Source of the DNA: Strix aluco
Taxonomy: Eukaryota; Chordata; Aves; Strigiformes; Strigidae
Assembly: GCF_031877795.1 (NCBI RefSeq)
Contig: NC_133933.1
Coordinates: forward strand, 26,130,029 to 26,194,028
Length of the DNA: 64,000 nt
Direction of reading: 5' to 3'
Shown: positions 33,801-64,000 of the stretch, in pieces
Numbering within the stretch: position 1 is the stretch's first letter
Layout of the letters: each line of letters starts with the position of its first letter
Made by a program: the position numbers and the translations under genes
The notes under the pieces: model-generated
Databases searched by the model: none
The model's input: the letters and a program-made list of their open reading frames with translations, nothing else
What the model was told of the DNA's origin: nothing

Positions 33801-36746
33801 TGTAATGAACATCATCAGCTGACTCTATATGTTCTATGTGATAGGTATGACAAAACACTTAAAATTACAAGATATTTTCAGTTACAGATTGTGCCTGAAG
33901 TACAGAAATATACAAATATTAACTTGTCAGTCATTGGAGGAGGATGTAGTACACCATCACAATGTCACAGATAAGAAAAGGGTAAATGATGTCATTGCCT
34001 TAGAGGGAAAGAGAGCCAATTTCTCACTGTGGGCTCTAGAGTAGTTCTTTTTAAGTGTCATTATTTAAATGTATAACCCAGTATTAATATTATACTCCCT
34101 GTGTACCTTTTTCATAGGCAGGAACTGATGCTGTGCTGGGCAGGACAATCTGGGGAGTCCTGGGCATAGGTGCCTTTGGATTTCAGCTCACAGAAGCACC
34201 TGCTGGAAAACACATCATCATTACCACCCGTTCTCACAGCAGTACCCTGGTAAATGACTGCATCAGTGCCCTAAACCCAGATAGCATCATCAGAGTTGGA
34301 GGAGCAGGAAACAAGGTATGAAAACTTCAAATCTTCTGTTTTTACTGGGAGGTGGTACCTTTGGAAAAAGAATTTTTAAAGAAATCCTTTGCTTACTTGC
34401 ATGAATGTACAGGAGACTTCCTCCTCCTTCCCCAGCACAACTTCTCTTCCTGGCATTCAGTCTGCTGTGAGGTAGAGAGAATTTGGTACAGGTATATTTG
34501 TAACAGTGGCCGTGCTGGTCATGGCTGAGGTCCATCTTCCCCAGTATTCTGTTTCTAGGGGAGAAAATAAAAAGTTATAAGACCAGAATGACTAAATGGG
34601 AATTCAATTTAATCACAATTATTAGACATTTCCTCCTGTTCATGATAATGCAATTATCTAGCAGCACAAATGAAAGGATAAAAATAGAAGCATACAGTGA
34701 TATTTCCTTTGCAAAACTTCTTTCCATATGGGGAATACTAATTTGCTGCAGTTTTTAAAGCTTAGTTTTGTCATGGCTGTCAAAAACAGACCTTCCAATC
34801 TCTTTTTTCCAACGTGTGCAAAGTCCAAAATGGAACCAAAACAACATGGAGATAGTTTCCACTTTGTTTTTTTAGTACTTGCACAAGATGGAAATTCTTG
34901 TTTCTGAAACTAAAAGCAGATTTTCATCCTACAGACTGTATTTATATCAATGAAAAATAGATCATTCAGAATGGTAATACAATATAACTTTCTAAATCTT
35001 AGTATAATTTCTTGTAATATCAGAAAGAAATGGCTGGTGTTCCTTTTTTGACCGTAAGTACATAGAATAAACTGATCTAATCCCTGTTTCCTGGTGTTAT
35101 TTTTAGCCATTTCTAAATGCCTGTATCCTTTCAATGATTGCCACTCTCTATTCATAACAGATCATTCAACTTATAGAAGGCAAGGCATCTGCTTATGTAT
35201 TTGCCAGTCCTGGGTGCAAGAAGTGGGATACATGTGCACCTGAAGCTATTCTGCATGCTGTGGGAGGTAAGTTAATAGCATTCAAAATTCCAAGATAAAT
35301 GAAACTGCATCAATTTAAAGTTATTTATATTTTTCATAGAAAAACAGAATTTCCAAACATGTCTTTGGAGAGAAAAATGACAGTACATATGTATTTTTAA
35401 ATAGTCACGATTCATGGGGAGATTTGAGCCCTTAGAAATCAACAGTAACTCCAAAGGGACAGCAAATAATGATCTAGAAATCATGATATCATCTGTTTTG
35501 CCCTGGGCTAATACAGTCAATAAGTGTCAAATAATTAAAAAAGCCAAACACTGAAATTTTGGGTATATTAATTTTAATATTTTCAAAAGAAATGGCTTTT
35601 TTCTGTTGGCTACACAGTAAAATCATGCTGTCCTACTATCTGGATATAGTAGTTTATTATTAGTAACATATTATGTAATATGTGGACATTGAATACTTTA
35701 AAAGAACAAAAATAGGCCAAACATGCAGTTGTTTCTTGGATGTACAAATTCCAAAATTAAGTTACTCATATAATTCAGTAAAATTAGTGGTCTCCAGCCA
35801 ACATAAGCCACTTCACCTTTCTAGGGGGTAAGGGGTTAGAGAAGTTATGAAAAGTCTCACTGACAAGAATTTGAATGTAAGTATTATTATTATTATAATA
35901 GTTTTTCTGCTGTTCATGTTGATGGACCTTTTACCACCATATGCTAAAATTGTGGGGTTTGATGTCCTAAATTCTGTCAAGCAGGGATAAGAGGCTTCAT
36001 AATGACATTATTTAACTCCTTTGTAGTCTCTAGTGTTGATAACTGGGATAGCTTTAAACAGGTTAGCTCAGGCACAAAAAAACCAAGCAATCTGGGGCAG
36101 CATACTGCTGTATTTAGCTGTAGGTATCTCGTGGTTAAATTACCTTTCATAGAGATCTGTGTTGCTCTTGCTAAGTGATTTCTAGAAACTCACTTAAAAC
36201 CAGCTGGGGTATTTCTACATTAATATGTCAGAGTTGGTTGTATAGACCTACCCTGGCTTTTACTTGAACCGAGGATTTTTCTTTCCTTCTTATCAATGGT
36301 CAGTGTAAAAACTACTCAGGAAGCATTTTAATTAATTTGTAATAAAGATGTTGTTTTCCTTTTCCTGAAACACAAGGAATTTAAGTATTGCTGAAAGAAA
36401 ATAAAACCAACAGTTATTTGATTTCATTTAATAAAAAACTGTTGCACTTAAACTAGGAGCAGAGATACTTCACATCTGATGACAGGCATGTGTACGCCAA
36501 AGTCTGTCTTTTTTTAGTTATAACACTTGTACTAATAAAACAGATTATCTCTCTCCGACTCCTGTTTGATGGAATATTTTTTTCTTTTTTTTTGCAGGCA
36601 AGATAACTGATATCCATGGAAATTCATTTCAGTATAACAAGGAAGTGAAACACATGAATTCAGCTGGGGTCCTTGCCACTTTGAGAAATTATGACTATTA
36701 TGCCAGTCGTATTCCTAACACCGTTAAACAATCTCTTGTGCCTTAA
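27737..36746 (+). CDS. BPNT1: BPNT1, 3'(2'),5'-bisphosphate nucleotidase 1 (complete coding sequence)
   Basis: Cytosolic enzyme that removes the 3' phosphate from PAP, the by-product of sulfation by PAPS-dependent sulfotransferases; a lithium-sensitive, Mg-dependent member of the inositol monophosphatase superfamily. Joined exons: 27737-27853, 31093-31197, 31443-31550, 32067-32115, 33099-33190, 34118-34315, 35161-35266, 36598-36746; 924 nt giving 307 residues and TAA, one residue from the human length as I recall it. Metal-site motifs are all present: IIGEE (70-74), WVDPLDGT (114-121), and WDTCAPE (245-251). The start ATG has A at -3 and G at +4. No frameshift or stop. It is divergent from IARS2 across the CpG island and in tandem with EPRS1, about 3.6 kb upstream of the EPRS1 start. 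Close paralogues (BPNT2/IMPAD1, INPP1) are excluded by the near-complete match to BPNT1, including the C-terminal YDYYASRIP. Confidence 0.97.
27854..31092 (+). other. BPNT1 intron 2
   Basis: AT-rich, with pure T runs at 28706-28726 and 29291-29305. No gene or named repeat recognised. Confidence 0.65.
31093..31197 (+). CDS. BPNT1: BPNT1 exon 3 (residues 40-74)
   Basis: Reads [20 protein letters not shown] and ends KVTIIGEE, whose Glu pair belongs to the metal site. Acceptor TTGACAG|ACTGG, donor GAA|GTAAGT. Confidence 0.96.
31443..31550 (+). CDS. BPNT1: BPNT1 exon 4 (residues 75-110)
   Basis: Reads [20 protein letters not shown] and ends [10 protein letters not shown]. Acceptor TTGTTAG|GAACTC, donor GAG|GTAATG. 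Confidence 0.95.
32067..32115 (+). CDS. BPNT1: BPNT1 exon 5 (residues 111-126, metal-binding motif)
   Basis: A 49-base exon reading [16 protein letters not shown]. DPxDGT is the superfamily metal and phosphate motif. Acceptor TCAAAG|CTTG; donor GAAG|GTTGGC is weak (T at +3) but gives the right phase. Confidence 0.94.
33099..33190 (+). CDS. BPNT1: BPNT1 exon 6 (residues 127-157)
   Basis: Reads [20 protein letters not shown] and ends NQPYYNYE. Acceptor TGTACAG|GTCTCC, donor GAG|GTATTC. Confidence 0.96.
33428..33454. repeat. TA-rich inverted repeat
   Basis: TACAGTATATA at 33428-33438 is perfectly complementary to TATATACTGTA at 33444-33454 across a 5-base loop. Further TACAGTAC and TACTGTA copies follow within about 40 bases. 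Confidence 0.85.
34118..34315 (+). CDS. BPNT1: BPNT1 exon 7 (residues 158-223)
   Basis: Reads [20 protein letters not shown], contains [10 protein letters not shown], and ends RVGGAGNK. Acceptor TCATAG|GCAGG, donor AAG|GTATGA. Confidence 0.96.
34316..36597 (+). other. BPNT1 introns 7 and 8, around exon 8
   Basis: AT-rich introns at 34316-35160 and 35267-36597. No feature recognised beyond splice signals. Confidence 0.65.
35161..35266 (+). CDS. BPNT1: BPNT1 exon 8 (residues 224-258)
   Basis: Reads [20 protein letters not shown] and [15 protein letters not shown]. WDxxAPE carries the second-site metal-binding Asp. Acceptor ATAACAG|ATCATT, donor GGAG|GTAAGT. Confidence 0.97.
36598..36746 (+). 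CDS. BPNT1: BPNT1 exon 9, last coding exon (residues 259-307)
   Basis: Reads [20 protein letters not shown] and then [20 protein letters not shown] to a final LVP and TAA at 36744-36746. Acceptor TTTGCAG|GCAAG. The 3' UTR follows. The nearest poly(A)-signal-like hexamer is AATAAG at 37139; AATAAA occurs at 37858 and 39215. Which is used cannot be told. Confidence 0.96.
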
Positions 36747-37224
36747 AGCAGTAAAGCACCTTCGCTTGGTCTGGAAGGCTGAGAAAGTGAGCTTGGAGAA
36801 AAAGAAAGAAGATAACTGAGCTTGAAATTTTGTTTTATAGAATCTGAACTGAATTCTTACATTAAGGTGTTGAATAATTTCAAAATTACATACAGAATCT
36901 CTAGGTATATGTTGGATCGGATTGTTTTGCTGTGTTTAGCAGACAACATCAAAACAGTCACATTTCTTCAGTAGTTGTTTTCCATATTCTTTAGGAGTAT
37001 TCATTCTTCGTGACTGTCCTTTGTGACTGTACTGCTAATCATAACACTACCATCCAAAAATCATCTTAATATTGAGGGCACAAAATCATGTTAAGTCATT
37101 TACCTGATCTTGCTTGATGTTTTTTGTTGTATGTAGTGAATAAGAGTTTATTGTGTTAAATACAAATGGACTAAAAATTTGCCTGGATGGATTAGCCCCC
37201 TTATTATAAAGGTGACAGTTTTGA

Positions 37225-38325
37225 TTCTTAGAAATGAATCTTTGAATTTTTCAATCTGCACTCAGTTTCGGGATGGCCAGGATTGCTGTTTGTGGTGAGT
37301 TGGGTTGTCCGAGTTTCGCAGGAGCCAGGACACAGTCCAGCAGGGCCTCCGGTGCCTGACATAGGGGTTTCTGGATCATTGGATCTATTGAGGATCAGGA
37401 AAGCATTAATACAGCAGGGTTCAGGACACCTCACTTGAGGAGAACCCAAGGAAACTGCAACACGGGGAGGAGTTCCCAGCACCTCTCTGATGATCTGAAA
37501 TGCCTCTGTCGGGGTCTATGTCACCTCAGTCTTGGAGAGCTTTGGGCATCCTAGGTCATTTTGTCATACGTGGGCACAACAGAAATGCCAGAACTTGAAA
37601 TTTTACATGTCCAAATTTTGAGAGAAACAAAGTCCAGGTGCCATTCCAACAGCCCCAAGAGCTGAGGAACCTGACACTACCAATTCCCCCTCCTGTGGAT
37701 CATAGGCATGTTAGAGGAGGGGAGAGAGCAGGGGATAAGATCATCTGAAATGAACTTAATAATTGAAGACCCTATTTCAGTCAGCTTTCCCACAGGTGTG
37801 GGGTTAGGAAATCAGGATTCAACTGTTCGGTCCATTTGAACACAAAAGAGAACAAGTAATAAATTACATATGACTAGCTAAAATTGCCAACCTTAGCCAA
37901 AACAAATGAAGTCTCTTCAAGCTGAATTTAGGGTTCAGAGTATCTTGAACCAGTGGGGCCCCATGTACTTTGTTTTCTCCAGATTTTGTGACCTAAGTCC
38001 CTTACCCTCAAATTAAGGAGTTGTAGGGCCCCCCTTTCCCTAACAGTGTGACACATGCTGAGGCATGCCATGAGTTGATGCCAGTTTCAATGGGCAACAC
38101 ATAGTTGTGTTTGTCTTCCTGTTCTCTGTGTGGATAGAAGAGTGGCATATGTTGGGTTCTCAGGCTTGTGGTGTGGGGGAGCATGCTTGACCTTAGCTGC
38201 TTGCTTGCATAAAGACTGAATGCCTTACCTCTCCCAGCATAATTTTTTGTCTTAACTTCTGCTGACACTATGAATGGCAAAGTAGCCTGCAAGTTGCCTT
38301 GCACTCATTCTCACTTCCTCCCTGC
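37225..38325. mobile_element. Possible degraded LTR retroelement
   Basis: The segment is GC-richer than its surroundings and has an avian-LTR feel, for example GTGGGGGAGCATGCTTGACC and TGCTTGCTTGCATAAAGACT near 38165-38220. Minus-strand open frames at 37228-37482 and 38008-38304 show no family I can name. Orientation and ends are unresolved; this is recognition by style, not by alignment. Confidence 0.3.
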
Positions 38326-39656
38326 CTGCAAGATTAAGTCCTCCAAATAACTACACTCTTGGTCTACTTAAACCATGTTTAAACTAGCACTGAACTTCAA
38401 GATGCAAAAAACCTTTGTTTTCCATACAGAAGAAAATGTCAAAATACAGTTTTCAACAGTGTGTTCAAGTTACTTTTTTCTCCTTTCATCACACAAGGTA
38501 TTTAACAACTCTAATTTGCTTAAGAGCCCTTAGATTAGATCCTTTCCTCACAGTAGGGTAACACCAATATGACTACACTGGCTTAAAGCTGGCTCTATTT
38601 CCAGCAAACAGGAACATCTTGACACGAAAAGATATGAACGAGGCAACTCTTGCTAAAGTGTTCCCAGTCTCTCCATGTGCACACATGGAAAAGGATCTGA
38701 GGAAACTCCTTCGTTAGTGAGATCATCTTATCATAACATTTACAGATAAATTAGCAAGATTATCACTTACCTCATTCTATCATCATCAGCCAGTACATAA
38801 TGCTATCATGACACTGGATTAAAGCTGCATATGTAGGAATAACATGTGCTTCTATGCCTTTAATCTACAGCCTACCTTTGTTCTCCATCCTCAGGCGCAT
38901 GACTAGTAAGGCACTCAAGACAGTCAGCCTGCTTTAATTAGAGCCTTCTTCATATTTTGACTCATTATAAATTGAATCATTCCAGATATTGATTGTGACT
39001 GAAGTTTGAACCACATAGCAAGTATTGGATTAATCTAATTTCACTGCCTCAGTTATACATAATTCTCACCTTTATCTTCTGCAGGATTCTCAGACGTGCA
39101 TGCTTTAGTATTCCCATGAAAATCTGCATATGAATTTGCAAAACACATCAAGATAAAATGTAGAATGACTTTGACAACACAAAGCCTGCTGTCGTCTTTC
39201 CATGTAATCATTGAAATAAAGTACAGAACCCACTGTTAGTAATCTTCATCTACATCTCTGTATCCTTGTTTTCATCTGAAACTTGCTATGTGTTTGAAAA
39301 TTTCCTCAGCGTAAGCCCCTAATTCTGCTGTAATTTATCTCTCTGCTCATTTACAGCTACCTCAGTGGGAGTAGAACACACGTGCCATACACCAGCTTCT
39401 ACCCCATGTGTAAAGACGCTTATGTATGGAACCGCTTTCCATGCTGACAGAAGCTGTAAAACTGCCAACACAGGAGAATGTTGAGGAAACTTTAAATAAA
39501 CTGCAGCAACAGGAACCAAGGATAAAAGCCAGAACATAAGGTGCAGTTGTGCTCTGGCTACACCACTACCCCCTCAGCACCAGCCCACCAATCAAAGCAT
39601 TTGAGAATTTCTCTGCTAGCACATTAGGTGCTAAAATACCATCTAGAAAACAGACT

Positions 39657-39679
39657 GGGGGGGGGGGGGGGGGGGGGGG
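39657..39679. repeat. 23-base G homopolymer
   Basis: Uninterrupted G run on the plus strand, about 650 bases upstream of the EPRS1 start codon. Confidence 0.9.
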
Positions 39680-40305
39680 AAAAGCAAAGCACAGTGACAC
39701 TGCATTGTCCTTGTAACAATGTGAACTTGAGTGTGTCTCCTGTGAAAATCTGCTGACACAGTGTTTTTGTAACTCATTCCAAGAGTAGTTTGGCCAAAAA
39801 CCTGCACGTTTGTGAGGAGCGTAACAAGTGATATTCCAAAACAGATGGGTTAAACCACTGTACTCAGACGTGTCGGTACACGTTGCAACGGTTGATTTGT
39901 TCGCATCATCACACACAGCAGAGGGACTGAAGCAGGCTTTACGGCTGCTGCCAGACACCCAGCTCACGAGTTTTCACACTTAACTCCCGCCGAACTCTCG
40001 GCAAGGCTCTGCCTAATCGCCGGCGCAGCTGTGACAAGGGACGCGCCGGCACGCCGAGGGGCCGGGCGGACCCCACCGAGCGCCCGCCCGCCCGGCCGGC
40101 CCCAACCCGGCCGCCTCCTCCCGCCCAGCGGCCTTCAGGCCCGCACGCCGCAAGCACCGACCGGCGGCGACGCGCGCCGGAAGTAGCGGGGTGGGCGGGG
40201 CCGGGGGCGGGGCCTGCGAGCTGGCCCCTGCCGCGCTGGCGCCGCCGCGCGCCCCGCCCCGCCCTCTCCTTTGGTTCCGGCGCGGCGCCGGCGGGTGACG
40301 GCGGG

Positions 40306-63860
<23,555 letters not shown>

Positions 63861-64000
63861 GTAAGTTATCTTTTTGTCCCCTTTATTCCACAAAGCTTAA
63901 TGTTTGGTGGGGTTTTTTTGCCACCACTATTTCTAGTTATTCTTTTTTAATTTAAAGATTTCATTTGTCAAACAAGTAATTCATGTGCTGATATATCTAG

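Larger units (their letters stand above)
31551..34117 (+). other. BPNT1 introns 4, 5 and 6, around exons 5 and 6
   Basis: AT-rich introns at 31551-32066, 32116-33098 and 33191-34117. The last contains a TA-rich perfect hairpin at 33428-33454. Nothing else recognised. Confidence 0.65.
36747..40305. other. BPNT1 3' UTR and BPNT1-EPRS1 intergenic region
   Basis: Holds the BPNT1 3' UTR, a possible degraded LTR element (about 37.2-38.3 kb), a 23-base G tract at 39657, and from about 39.95 kb the EPRS1 CpG island. No further protein gene recognised. Confidence 0.7.

Overview
The window is vertebrate nuclear DNA, almost certainly from a bird. It has spliced genes with GT-AG introns, two CpG-island promoters, a CR1 LINE ending in the CR1 octamer tail, and an LTR of a type common in avian genomes. 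I did not try to name the species. The gene order IARS2 - BPNT1 - EPRS1 is the block known from human 1q41.

Layout. Positions 1-23539 (minus strand) hold the 5' two thirds of IARS2, the mitochondrial isoleucyl-tRNA synthetase: 16 exons, residues 1-670, from the transit peptide to just past the KMSKS loop. The rest lies beyond the left edge. The 7.6-kb intron 12 carries, on the opposite strand, two microRNA hairpins recognised from their mature sequences: miR-194 (12463) and miR-215 (12772). About 23.15-24.1 kb is a CpG island between IARS2 and BPNT1 and looks like a shared bidirectional promoter. BPNT1 (plus strand) has eight coding exons between 27737 and 36746, complete at 307 residues, with its first exon apparently noncoding. 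A solo LTR sits in its first intron. Positions 36747-40305 are intergenic, with a possible degraded LTR element. EPRS1 (plus strand) starts in a second CpG island at 40306 and runs off the right edge; 15 exons encode residues 1-650, covering the GST-like N-terminal domain and the glutamyl-tRNA synthetase part. Intron 13 holds a 5'-truncated CR1 on the minus strand with a 342-codon open reading frame.

Biology. Two aminoacyl-tRNA synthetases (one mitochondrial, one cytosolic and bifunctional) flank a 3'(2'),5'-bisphosphate nucleotidase. The microRNA pair is transcribed antisense to its surrounding gene, so it needs its own promoter or antisense transcript and is not simply an intronic by-product of IARS2.

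All 39 coding exons were placed by hand from splice sites, codon phase and remembered vertebrate protein families, and the phases close without a break in all three genes. I found no gene system of a new kind. The most notable content is the antisense microRNA cluster, the two well-preserved mobile elements in introns, and three G/C homopolymers longer than 20 bases.
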